DNA of 64,000 bases, taken from positions 62,001 to 126,000 of the forward strand of contig NZGD01000090.1 in assembly GCA_002690925.1 (NCBI GenBank), read 5' to 3'. The position numbers were made by a program, and so were the translations under genes. Positions 55,730 through 64,000 of the stretch are shown here, piece by piece (positions within the stretch are counted from its first letter, which is position 1; each line of letters opens with the position of its first letter). Under the pieces are notes generated by a model, which did not search any database, was not told where the DNA came from, and worked only from the letters and a program-made list of their open reading frames with translations. The stretch is from Rhodopirellula sp. (GTDB lineage Bacteria > Planctomycetota > Planctomycetia > Pirellulales > Pirellulaceae).

Positions 55730-56358
55730 CAGAACATCCCCAGACAGACGCGTTCAACAGACACAAGCACCACTTTCAAGGTATCGACTCAATGGGGTGC
55801 AGAAATCGATTGGTTTCCCCCTAGGTCAGGTTAGGCGATTCGCGGTGGAGTCTTCGCTCTGTGCCCCCTGTGCTGGCAAATGAATGTTGGCCCTCGAAGC
55901 GAATTAAACACCATTCAGCATTGAGAAAGAATTCAACTTGTTGGAAAAAGATTCATGTGCAGTTTAATTCGGGGGTCTGTTAATGCGGGGGTCCAAGGAG
56001 GCAAAGAGGCAAGAAGTCAGGGACGCAGGGTGAACTCACTTGTTGGATCGAGGGAAAATTCAGGTTTTTGTTTTCAATGAGCATTTTGTCTCGAGCAGGA
56101 GCCATCGTGCCCCTCATGAAAACTGCTCAGAAAATAGCACCCTCGGATCAGTTTTTTGCCACGCCATGCAGCCCCAAAAAGGGCTTCACGATGAGATAGT
56201 GGCCTTCGCACATCTGCACGACTCCCGTTCATCGCAGGCAACCCAGCATCCAAGGAGCAGCGTGCAAGAAGCTTTGAGATTGGTCGGCAGTTTTGTGGTA
56301 CAGGATTTCTTAAGGTGCAGCGGACGATAGGAAAATCATCTGACCGACCATTTGCCGC
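55730..56358. other. 629-bp gene-free stretch
   Basis: The longest gap. I read both strands for decayed genes as done for glmS and found nothing convincing. It contains a 14-bp direct repeat at 55964-55993. An ORF at 56040-56330 (plus) has no family and unusual composition. Confidence 0.4.
55964..55993. repeat. Two direct repeats TTAAT(T/G)CGGGGGTC
   Basis: Copies at 55964-55977 and 55980-55993 differ at one base, with a period of 16 bp. They could be an operator, or a remnant of a mobile element end; neither is shown. Confidence 0.45.
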
Positions 56359-57792
56359 CTACTTGTCGTTCTTAAACCACGGGCTACGCGCGTTCAAGCT
56401 GATTTCATCATCAAGCTGTTTCATTCTTTGCTGCAAGCGATCCACAATGTCAGGGTGCTGGGACGCAAGGTTGTTTTGTTCGCCAATGTCTTTGCTGAGG
56501 TCGAACAACATGATTTGTGGTTTTGCCTGAGCGGCACCTGCGTTTTTCTGGTTCCGGCGCTGCCGTGGTCTTTTGACCAGCAGTTTCCAGTCACCTTGCC
56601 TGAGGCCTTCGAGGTTCCCTTGCGACGTGTAGTGTACGAATTCAGTTCGTGGTGACTGCTCTGTTTCTCCCATCCACAGTTTGGACATGTCGATGCCATC
56701 GATCTTGTTCTGTTTTGGCAGGGGTTTGTTGGTGAGAGCGGCAATCGTTGGAAGCATATCGATTGTTCCGGTCAATTCATTACAAACTGTTCCGGCTGGA
56801 ATTCCCGGCCCACGGATCAGGCAGGGAACTCTTTGGCCGCCCTCGAAGGTCGTTCCTTTGCCGTCACGCAAGGGGCCAGCAGATCCACCATGATGTTTGA
56901 ACGGCAGCCAGGGCCCGTTATCAGTCGTGTAAATGACGTAGGTGTTATCGGAAAGTTTCAGTTCATCCAGCGTATTGAGTAGTCGACCGACCTCGGAGTC
57001 GATGTGCTCGATCACGTTGATATAAGCATTCAAGGGGTTGGGGTCGCGGACATCATCAGGAACATAAAGTGGGATGTGTGGCATGGAGTGTGGAAGATAA
57101 ACAAAGAAAGATTCATCACGGTGTTTCTTGATAAAGTCGATTGCGTTCTGTGTGTATCTTCGAGTCACGGTTCGTTGGTCGACCGGCAACTCAATGATTT
57201 CTTCATCCTTGATCAGTGGCGTTTTCCATTTAGTCAACGTGGACTCAGGATCTTTCCAAAGAATATCCATCCCAGCAGCACCACCTTGTGGTTTGCCTTT
57301 GTTGTCGGGATGGTTCATGTCATTGGAGTAAGGAATACCCAGATAGGTGTCAAAACCATTCGATGTCGGGAGGACTTCTGGGTGATGCCCAAGATGCCAT
57401 TTCCCGAAGCAAGCCGTAGCATAGCCTTGCGACTTCAAGTGATCCGCGATTGTATGTTCGTTTGGATTCAAACCTTTGGTCGAGGTTGGAAATAAAACAT
57501 GCTGATGCATCCCAACCCGTTTCGGGTAGCAACCCGTTAGTAGTGCGGCTCGAGAGGGGGTGCAGACAGGCGAAGCAACCATGAAGCTGGTGAATTTCCG
57601 GCCCTCATCGGCCAAACGATCGACGTTTGGCGTTTGAATCGTCTCGGATCCAAAACAACTCAGGTCTCCATATCCTTGATCGTCTGCGAAAATGATGACG
57701 AAGTTTGGATCCGATGCATCTGATCTACCAACGCAGGACAAGAACGCGGCACAAATTGCAAGTAAAGAAAGTAATTGTGTCGGGCTTTTCAT
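56359..57792 (-). CDS. Exported sulfatase
   Basis: The 477-aa protein has a signal peptide (1-26). FADDQGYGDLSCFG is the metal block and VCTPSRAALLTGCYPKRVG the formylglycine signature (Cys77). GKWHLGHHPEVLPTSNGFD and YTTDNGPWL follow the usual order. Length is typical of the short arylsulfatase A-like group. There is no C-terminal extra domain. Substrate unknown. Confidence 0.95.
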   Translation of the reverse strand: MKSPTQLLSLLAICAAFLSCVGRSDASDPNFVIIFADDQGYGDLSCFGSETIQTPNVDRLADEGRKFTSFMVASPVCTPSRAALLTGCYPKRVGMHQHVLFPTSTKGLNPNEHTIADHLKSQGYATACFGKWHLGHHPEVLPTSNGFDTYLGIPYSNDMNHPDNKGKPQGGAAGMDILWKDPESTLTKWKTPLIKDEEIIELPVDQRTVTRRYTQNAIDFIKKHRDESFFVYLPHSMPHIPLYVPDDVRDPNPLNAYINVIEHIDSEVGRLLNTLDELKLSDNTYVIYTTDNGPWLPFKHHGGSAGPLRDGKGTTFEGGQRVPCLIRGPGIPAGTVCNELTGTIDMLPTIAALTNKPLPKQNKIDGIDMSKLWMGETEQSPRTEFVHYTSQGNLEGLRQGDWKLLVKRPRQRRNQKNAGAAQAKPQIMLFDLSKDIGEQNNLASQHPDIVDRLQQRMKQLDDEISLNARSPWFKNDK

Positions 57793-58082
57793 GTGGGCTG
57801 ACCTTTTGATGAAATTTGCAGGAGGTAAGGGAGCAGTTTAGCATGGCTGGTTGCAATTTCGTGATCGCAAATCAGTTTAAACAGGATTACGTGCGACCAG
57901 GCCTAGTGGAAGTGCAAGAACCCAGCGTGGATAGGGTCAAGCCTGTTGATATCTGAATCAGCCCATTTGGTTTGACGATGCATGGAGAGTGAACTGTTGG
58001 TGTCGTCGCGTCTGCAGCTCATTTGCTTGGATTGCTACTTGAGGGAATCCTGGCATGATTGCATTGATCAGTCATGCGATTT

Positions 58083-58595
58083 TTATTTTTCAACCTTGTT
58101 GTTTTCTCTCCACACGGGCACCATCGATGTCCAAATACCCTCTCCCCTGAATCGAGAGTAAATTGCCGCTGCAATGTGAATAGAAATCAAAAAGTAGCTA
58201 AGAGAAGCAAAAAATTCATGCACATTGAGTGACAAATCTTGCAGTGGTCCTCCTGAGATTCCCAGGGCGAATAATCCTGCGATCATCAATCCGGATATTG
58301 GAAGCAAAGCTAAACATATATAGATTGATCTGTGAATGGTCTTTGCGAGACGTTTGTGAACCAAAGATACCGGTTCACGTACCCCGAGGAATGTCTCGAA
58401 TTGTCTCATGTAGAAGTAACGCATCAACACGATCAAAAGGAATAAACTCGCAAAGGCAACCTCAAAAACAAGCAAACCTGTATCTTCTAACTGAGACACA
58501 TCGTTAAGTTGTTTGAGTAACCCGTACGCATAGAGAACGATGAATCCCCAGTGGAATGTTTTTGCGAGTTTCGTGTGCGAGCTTTCCATGGTCAT
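58083..58595 (-). CDS. Cytochrome b561-like membrane protein
   Basis: The 170-aa protein has four TM helices and conserved histidines at the expected places: KTFHWGFIVLYAYG, KTIHRSIYICLALLP, LNVHEFFASLSYFLISIHIAAAIYSRF. These fit a cytochrome b561/b6-type domain binding two haems b. It probably moves electrons across the membrane. No partner gene is adjacent. Confidence 0.85.
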   Translation of the reverse strand: MTMESSHTKLAKTFHWGFIVLYAYGLLKQLNDVSQLEDTGLLVFEVAFASLFLLIVLMRYFYMRQFETFLGVREPVSLVHKRLAKTIHRSIYICLALLPISGLMIAGLFALGISGGPLQDLSLNVHEFFASLSYFLISIHIAAAIYSRFRGEGIWTSMVPVWRENNKVEK

Positions 58596-58970
58596 GCTGG
58601 CTCAAGCTAAAGAATTCGCCCATCTTGCTCCACCCCCCCGCAGGTAACGATATTGAGCCCTTTTGGCTCAGGTGATGTATCTGCAAGCGTGCCGCTTTTC
58701 AGACCATCGTTCATTGGGTGACGCGTTGCGACTGCGGCATTGACGTGACGGGAAGCCTCACGATGGCTGCTGGTTCACGACCAAGCTGTCCGGATTTATG
58801 GAGAGCACTAAAACGTCTCGGACTCTGGCGATTTATGTTTGGAGGGCTTAATCTTGAATGTTTAAATCCTAGGAAGACATTGTTTTGAGTCTGCGACGTA
58901 GTGGTCTACGCACGGATTCACCTCTGAGTGTGAGTTGCTCGGCGCGTGTTTTTCATACTTCTTGGCACTC
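58596..58970. other. Divergent promoter region
   Basis: 375 bp between the cytochrome b561-like gene and the 335-aa gene. A short inverted repeat (TGAGCC and GGCTCA, near 58654-58670) is the only structure seen. Confidence 0.4.
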
Positions 58971-59978
58971 ATGAAGATGATACGAATCCGTTTTCAATTG
59001 AGCACACTGCTGCTACTGACGGCTACCATTGCCGCGGGATTGGCAACACAAAACAGACGCAGTGCGTGGTACGTCAGCAAATCGATAGCATCCGGTGCTG
59101 AGGGCAAGTTCGAACTGGCAGCTTTTGAGGATCAGGATCGATTGGCCTGTCTGAAGACTACAAGCCCAGAGAGGTTGGTCGTGCGTCGGCTAAGTACCGG
59201 TGAAGTGTTGCACGACTTTTATTTCGATGGTGATTCGAAAATCGACTGCTTGCAGGCAGGACAGGACGGGAAGCTTTATGGGTTTGGTGCGTATTGTGTC
59301 ATTCGCATCGATTTGCAAACGTCCGAGCGTACTGAGTTGATTGCAGGGTCAGACGGCCCACCTGAATCGGTGTTGGTCAAAGGGGTTTCGCCCGATGGTC
59401 GGTCTGTACTGCTCGCTGTCCAAGATGTAGTCGAATTGCCTAATGGTCGCGGTATTATCCGCCCCTCAACCCCGGTAACGTACCGTATACGCGATCTCGT
59501 GACCGGGGCATTGCAGTGGGAATTGAAAACAACCGATACACGGGATTCAGCGGGAGCATTTCTATCTGATGGAAAGCGAATCGCGATCCCTATTCATAAC
59601 CATCTCCAAATTTGGGATTATGGGAAAAACGTCCGGAGTGACGAATCGCAAGTCCTATTCCCAGTTCGCGATCTTCTTCTGTTCCCCGATGGTCGACGGT
59701 TCGTCACCCCTCATTCGATCCGCGACTTGCATAGCGGCGTGGATTTGGAGCGTTTGGACATTGGTTTGGAATGTGCGATTGTGAATGACTCGTTTCTTAT
59801 AAATACAAGCAATGGTCAGTTGAATTACTGGCGTCGCCGTCGTGTTGAAGGGTCTTGGTCGCCGCTCAGTTTTCCGGAGGCGTGGGTCACGGGGGCGTTA
59901 GCGATTGCGTTGATGTTCAATGTTGTTGGTCATTGGCGTCGGCAGCGGAGCCATGATGAGCATGTTGCTGGCCGTTGA
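58971..59978 (+). CDS. Planctomycete membrane-anchored protein, possibly beta-propeller
   Basis: I start at ATG 58971 (335 aa): MKMIRIRFQLSTLLLLTATI is the typical planctomycete short N-terminal TM. The middle (about 50-290) has repeated short beta-rich blocks (VKGVSPDGRSVLLAVQD, LFPDGRRFVTP) resembling WD40 or beta-propeller repeats. A C-terminal TM (WVTGALAIALMFNVVG) ends it. Function unknown. Confidence 0.7.
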   Translation: MKMIRIRFQLSTLLLLTATIAAGLATQNRRSAWYVSKSIASGAEGKFELAAFEDQDRLACLKTTSPERLVVRRLSTGEVLHDFYFDGDSKIDCLQAGQDGKLYGFGAYCVIRIDLQTSERTELIAGSDGPPESVLVKGVSPDGRSVLLAVQDVVELPNGRGIIRPSTPVTYRIRDLVTGALQWELKTTDTRDSAGAFLSDGKRIAIPIHNHLQIWDYGKNVRSDESQVLFPVRDLLLFPDGRRFVTPHSIRDLHSGVDLERLDIGLECAIVNDSFLINTSNGQLNYWRRRRVEGSWSPLSFPEAWVTGALAIALMFNVVGHWRRQRSHDEHVAGR

Positions 59979-60065
59979 TTAGTCCTTTTGCCAGCCAGCT
60001 CCTTGCATGCCTGGAATGTCCGCATGTTCCTCTGCTTGAAACCAAGCAACGATTGCCTTAGGGCA

Positions 60066-63000
60066 CTAAGGCTGGCTATCTGCTGTGGTCTGTGTTGACT
60101 TGAATGGTTTTGTGTACCACGTCGAAAACCATCGACAGGCTCGTGAAAGATCATCGCCTGCCAAGACTGCACATGGCACGAGAAAAAGTGTCACCATTGT
60201 GGCGAATAGCACGCCGAAAGCGAGTGAAACAGCCATTGGAATCAGGAACTTTGCTTGGATCGATGGATCGAAGATCAGCGGTGTCAAACCTACGAATGTC
60301 GTCACTGATGTCAGAAAGATCGGACGAAAACGACTGGTACCAGAATCGGCGACAGCCTCATGCAGACTACTTCCCGCTGCGCACCGACGATTGATGAAGT
60401 CAACCATCACCAACGTATCGTTGACCGCGATCCCAGCCAGTGCAAGCATTCCGAACACTGACAGATAAGACGGTGTAAGATCGAGCAGGATGTGGCCGAA
60501 GATCGCGCCAATGATCGCGAAGGGCACGGCTAGAAGCACATAGAGTGGCTGGATCAGCGATCGTAACGCCACAGATAATAGACCGTAGAGTGTTAGCCCG
60601 AGCAGAATTGCACCCACAAGCGTCTGCTGTCGTGTCGTTTCGGCATCCTCAACATAACCGTCGTAACGAAAGGTGAGTCCTGCTGAATTGCATAGTTCCT
60701 GAAGTGCTGGATCGAGATCTCTGGCGATCGCAACCATATCAACGCTTTCATCTCTCACGTTCGCACCGATCCGCGCCACCTCGGCTTTGTCTTTACGTTC
60801 GATGTTGCTGGGAGCTTTGACAACATTGATGGTCGCGACCGTCTTGAGCGGCACCTTGTCGCCAGACGGTGTCCGAATTTTCAGTTGGTCGAGCGTGTGA
60901 AGCGACCGCCGACCCGCTTCCGGCAGTCTCACCATGACGCGCACGTCATCGGTGCCTCGTTGAAACCGTTGTGCTTCTTCTCCGTAAAAAGCCTGCCGGA
61001 CCTGACTGGCCAACATCGATTGTGTGAGACCCAGTTCGGCGGCACGAGATTTCAAGGAAATCCGAAGTTCGTCCTGTCCCTCATCAACATCCGTCCATTG
61101 GTCTTTTAGTCCAGGATAGGTTTCCAGCAATGTTTTGATCTTTCTGGCGACCTCCCGCTTGGCGGGCGAATCCGGTCCTCGAAGTTCCAGATTGAATTCG
61201 TCATCGTCCGGTCCCCACTCACGAACCATGGCTGCCTCGGTACGTGTTCGGAACTCGCGAGCTTCCGGAATTTCACCCACAAGTTCACTCCAACGTGTCG
61301 CCAAATCCGTATTGGATGGCCCCGGTTCACTGCGTTGTTCTGGAGGAAGGACTTCGAATGACGCGTAAGCTCGTGATCGGTCGTAGTCACGTCCGGGACG
61401 AGAGGCACCAGCCAAGGTAACAACGTTGCCAACCATTGATTCACCGGTGACCGGATCAATGGCTTCCTTTTGAAGGATAGCAAGCGCGTCGGTGATGCGT
61501 TGAACGTACCGCTGTGTGACTTCCATCGGTGTGTTGCTGGGCAGACTGAGCATCGCGCTGATGCGGGTCGTGTCTACGGTAGGGTAAGGTACGAACTTCA
61601 TTCGCCCGCTCACGCAGTAACCCGCCATCACCAACGCGAGCGCACTAAAGCTGGTGATGACTGCCCAGCGACCTGTGATCGCCAATCGCAGGATGGGTGC
61701 GTAAATTCGTTGAATGAAGCTCTGCAGCAGTTTGGCGATACCAGCTTGGAAGCGAGAGAACCAGCCGCGTGGCGGTTTGTATCGTAAGTGCTTCAGGTGT
61801 GCCGGCAAGATTAACTTGGATTCAACCAGCGAAAACAAAAGTACCATGGTTACGATCGGTGGAACCTGCCGAGCATAGTCACCCCAGTTTCCGTCAAAAA
61901 ACATCATCGGTAGAAAAGCCACGACCGTCGTTAAAGCGCCGAATGTGACTGGCGTTGCGATCTCTTTCGTACCCTCGATGGCAGCATTAAGCGGGTCGAT
62001 ACCGTCGCTGATTTTGCAGTAAATATTCTCGGCAGTCACAATGGCATCATCGACGACGATTCCAGTCACGATGATGAATCCAAATAAACTCATCACGTTG
62101 GCAGTCAAGCCAAACCAGGGCATGAAGATAGCAGCGCCGGCAAAGCTGACCGGAATACCAATCACGATCCAAAATGCGACTGCTGGCCGTACAAATAAAC
62201 CCAGAATCAATAGCACAAAGAGACCGCCCAACGCCAATGCCCAAGTCAATGTGCTCAGTCGTTGGCGGATCGCAATCGATTGGTCATCCCAAATCTCCAA
62301 GCGGATTCCCTCTGGAAAAATCGCAGGTGTTTCGGCAATGTAATTGCGTACTGATTTTGCGATATCAAGGGCGTTTTCATTACTCACCCGCATCACTTCC
62401 AGCAACAGGGCCGGACGACCGTTGTAGTACAGGCGAGGTTGTTCCTCACTAAAGCCATCCGTGACCTTTGCCACGTCACCGACCCGAACCTCGGCGCCAC
62501 CGACCGAACGAAGTGGAATCTGTTCAAATTCTCGACTGGTAAACGCTTGACCGTCAGTGCGTACGATGAACGTTCCGCTGGTGCTATCGATGGCACCTGC
62601 GGGAAGGTCGATCGAAAAGTTTCGGACTGCGTCGGCAAGTTCTCGAAAGCTCAGGTCATACGCCAATAACTTTTCCACGTCCGTCTCGATGCTGATCTCA
62701 GAGTCGAGGTCTCCCTGCAGGACGACTCGGCTAATGCCGGGTATCTCCAATAGGTCACGCTGGACCTTGTTTGCGACATCGCGAAGCTCACGCAACGAAA
62801 GATCACCTGTTACAGCGATTTCCAGAATTTCGTAATAGTGAGCGGACTCGGGAATATAGATTCGCGGCGGTTCCGTTTCGGCAGGAAATGTCGTGATCCT
62901 ATCGACACGCCCTTTAATGTCGTCAAGCAGGTCGCGGCGGTCTTTGCCGCGAGCAGCCCGAACCCAAATCCAGGCACCCCCAGGAGATCCTTCGGCATTG

Positions 63001-63236
63001 ATGGATTCGATGCCGTCGACACCTTCCAACGCTTCTTCGATGGGGATAACAATCGCACGCTCAATGTCTTTGCCCGTCGCACCTCGATAGGCCATGCGAA
63101 TACTGATACCGTCCCAGCTTAAGGCCGGAGTGACCTCAAGTGGAACTCGCGTCATGGCAATAAAACCGCCCGCGACCAGAATCAAGATCATCAAGAAGTT
63201 TGCTGCGATTCCGTTCCGGGTGAACCAACCGATCAT
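60066..63236 (-). CDS. RND efflux transporter permease (AcrB family)
   Basis: The 1056-aa permease has 12 TM helices in the RND pattern: the N-terminal GIAANFLMILILVAGGFIA, the TM4 acidic pair in VTGIVVDDAIVTAENIY (proton relay), and GMLALAGIAVNDTLVMVDFI in the second half. The porter domains are present, so the protein should be full length. It exports a substrate from the periplasm using the proton gradient. The adaptor gene upstream overlaps it by 4 bp (ATGA). Confidence 0.95.
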   Translation of the reverse strand: MIGWFTRNGIAANFLMILILVAGGFIAMTRVPLEVTPALSWDGISIRMAYRGATGKDIERAIVIPIEEALEGVDGIESINAEGSPGGAWIWVRAARGKDRRDLLDDIKGRVDRITTFPAETEPPRIYIPESAHYYEILEIAVTGDLSLRELRDVANKVQRDLLEIPGISRVVLQGDLDSEISIETDVEKLLAYDLSFRELADAVRNFSIDLPAGAIDSTSGTFIVRTDGQAFTSREFEQIPLRSVGGAEVRVGDVAKVTDGFSEEQPRLYYNGRPALLLEVMRVSNENALDIAKSVRNYIAETPAIFPEGIRLEIWDDQSIAIRQRLSTLTWALALGGLFVLLILGLFVRPAVAFWIVIGIPVSFAGAAIFMPWFGLTANVMSLFGFIIVTGIVVDDAIVTAENIYCKISDGIDPLNAAIEGTKEIATPVTFGALTTVVAFLPMMFFDGNWGDYARQVPPIVTMVLLFSLVESKLILPAHLKHLRYKPPRGWFSRFQAGIAKLLQSFIQRIYAPILRLAITGRWAVITSFSALALVMAGYCVSGRMKFVPYPTVDTTRISAMLSLPSNTPMEVTQRYVQRITDALAILQKEAIDPVTGESMVGNVVTLAGASRPGRDYDRSRAYASFEVLPPEQRSEPGPSNTDLATRWSELVGEIPEAREFRTRTEAAMVREWGPDDDEFNLELRGPDSPAKREVARKIKTLLETYPGLKDQWTDVDEGQDELRISLKSRAAELGLTQSMLASQVRQAFYGEEAQRFQRGTDDVRVMVRLPEAGRRSLHTLDQLKIRTPSGDKVPLKTVATINVVKAPSNIERKDKAEVARIGANVRDESVDMVAIARDLDPALQELCNSAGLTFRYDGYVEDAETTRQQTLVGAILLGLTLYGLLSVALRSLIQPLYVLLAVPFAIIGAIFGHILLDLTPSYLSVFGMLALAGIAVNDTLVMVDFINRRCAAGSSLHEAVADSGTSRFRPIFLTSVTTFVGLTPLIFDPSIQAKFLIPMAVSLAFGVLFATMVTLFLVPCAVLAGDDLSRACRWFSTWYTKPFKSTQTTADSQP

Positions 63237-64000
63237 GGAGTCGGGCTCCCAGTCGCCGGTTGACCAGCAAGGGACTCCGTTTCGAGTTCCGAAATGATGT
63301 CGACAATGGCTCCCTCGGGAGCATAGACCAACATGGTAGTCGCCACAAAATCTCCTGGCCGTATGTTCGTGTCGCGAACGATGACGTAACTGTCATCTGA
63401 CCAAAGTGGATCGATATTCAGGGTGCTTAACTTTTTTGTTTCGGAATCGATCACGTGAACTTGGTTGAGGGAACGGACCGAACCCCTTGGGATGGCGACG
63501 ACGTCTTTCAGTTTTTCCCCGCGAATCGTTGCACTCACAGGTTGGCCGATACGCAATGCAGGACCACCGCGATGAAGACCAAAGGGGTCAGGAATTCGAG
63601 CGATTGCAAATAGCTCAAGTGAATTTGGATCCAGAGCTCCCTCGGTACGAACGATTTGCCCGCTCCACTCAGCCTCGTTGTCTGGATTGATAGAATCACG
63701 GAAAGTTACATCCAATGGCTGATCGCTCTCGCGTTCGGGCAGACTCAAGAACTGCAATTCTCGGGTTGCCACGGGCAATCGCACCTCGGCGTAATCGACT
63801 GCAAAGACGTCTCCGAGGGTCGTTCCGACTGTGATCAATTCACCGGGGCCAATCAACTTGGTGACGACACGACCCGAGAACGGAGCGACGATTTCAGTGC
63901 GTTCCAAATCCCGCTCGGCTTGATCTAGATTTGCCTTCGCGATCTCGACGTCGTTCTCCGCCTGCAGAAGCAGCGAACGAGCTGATTCCAGCTCAGCCAA
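63233..64000 (-). CDS. RND periplasmic adaptor (HlyD family), 5' end outside window
   Basis: The visible 255 residues are the C-terminal part of a membrane fusion protein. They comprise the second coiled-coil arm (LLQAENDVEIAKANLDQAE), the lipoyl half and GRVVTKLIGPGELITVG, the beta-barrel, and the membrane-proximal domain (VVAIPRGSVRSLNQVHVID). It links the RND permease to an outer-membrane channel. The stop overlaps the permease start by 4 bp. Confidence 0.93.
   Translation of the reverse strand: MAELESARSLLLQAENDVEIAKANLDQAERDLERTEIVAPFSGRVVTKLIGPGELITVGTTLGDVFAVDYAEVRLPVATRELQFLSLPERESDQPLDVTFRDSINPDNEAEWSGQIVRTEGALDPNSLELFAIARIPDPFGLHRGGPALRIGQPVSATIRGEKLKDVVAIPRGSVRSLNQVHVIDSETKKLSTLNIDPLWSDDSYVIVRDTNIRPGDFVATTMLVYAPEGAIVDIISELETESLAGQPATGSPTP

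Noticed and set aside
56040-56330. 96-codon plus-strand ORF
   Set aside because: No family, odd composition, no ribosome-binding site; kept only as part of the gap description.
1-64000. tRNA, rRNA, CRISPR and IS elements
   Set aside because: I looked for cloverleaf ends, regularly spaced repeats and transposase motifs and found none; small or degenerate ones could be missed by eye.

Overview
The window looks like chromosome from a marine planctomycete, probably close to Pirellulaceae (Rhodopirellula-like). This is inferred from gene content, not from a marker gene. The signs are three formylglycine sulfatases, several Hanks-type Ser/Thr kinases (one apparently catalytically dead), a Tat-exported Gfo/Idh/MocA dehydrogenase paired with a DUF6807 protein, a DUF3500 Tat protein, an SHD1-domain protein with a collagen-like tail, and moderate GC. 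Genes are mostly monocistronic or in pairs, on both strands. I see no rRNA, tRNA, CRISPR array, prophage or intact insertion sequence.

Layout. 1-5 kb: a histidine kinase with a c-type haem motif (cut by the left edge), a GrpB-like protein, and a pseudokinase overlapping a small membrane protein. 5-14 kb: argH, a 909-aa exported planctomycete protein, a CbiX-type chelatase, an HMA-like protein, a DUF3500 protein and an active membrane kinase. 14-21.5 kb: a sulfatase, a second active kinase, protoporphyrinogen oxidase, the SHD1/collagen-like protein and a ferredoxin-NADP reductase. 21.5-31 kb: glgC, a TPR-redoxin protein, the DUF6807 and MocA pair, and an APC permease with a Usp-like tail. 31-36.6 kb: a RimK-type ligase with an RCK_C tail next to a RimB-like retropepsin, DUF721 and tag, a sulfatase and a DUF480 protein. 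36.6-42.2 kb: a GHMP-kinase/UDPGP fusion behind a GalU-like nucleotidyltransferase, then cbiET. 42.4-49.4 kb: envelope and proteolysis genes (redoxin, rhomboid, S41 peptidase, polytopic membrane protein, lipoprotein, HtrA). 49.5-57.8 kb, all minus strand: leuD, leuC, a UDP-glucuronate 4-epimerase-like gene, a 66-aa protein, a heavily decayed glmS pseudogene, a methyltransferase-like gene and a third sulfatase. 58-64 kb: a cytochrome b561-like protein, a planctomycete membrane-anchored protein, and an RND pump with its adaptor (cut by the right edge).

Most worth following up: (1) the 1104-aa GHMP-kinase plus UDPGP fusion, translationally coupled to a second nucleotidyltransferase, which resembles bifunctional sugar salvage enzymes (FKP) with the domains in the opposite order; (2) the RimK-RCK_C ligase with its adjacent retropepsin, a possible ligand-gated add/remove pair for a peptide tag; (3) the transmembrane pseudokinase and its overlapping partner; (4) the glmS pseudogene, whose lesions can be read one by one; and (5) a terminator-like hairpin between leuC and leuD. 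Family assignments come from motifs read by eye and no database search was run.
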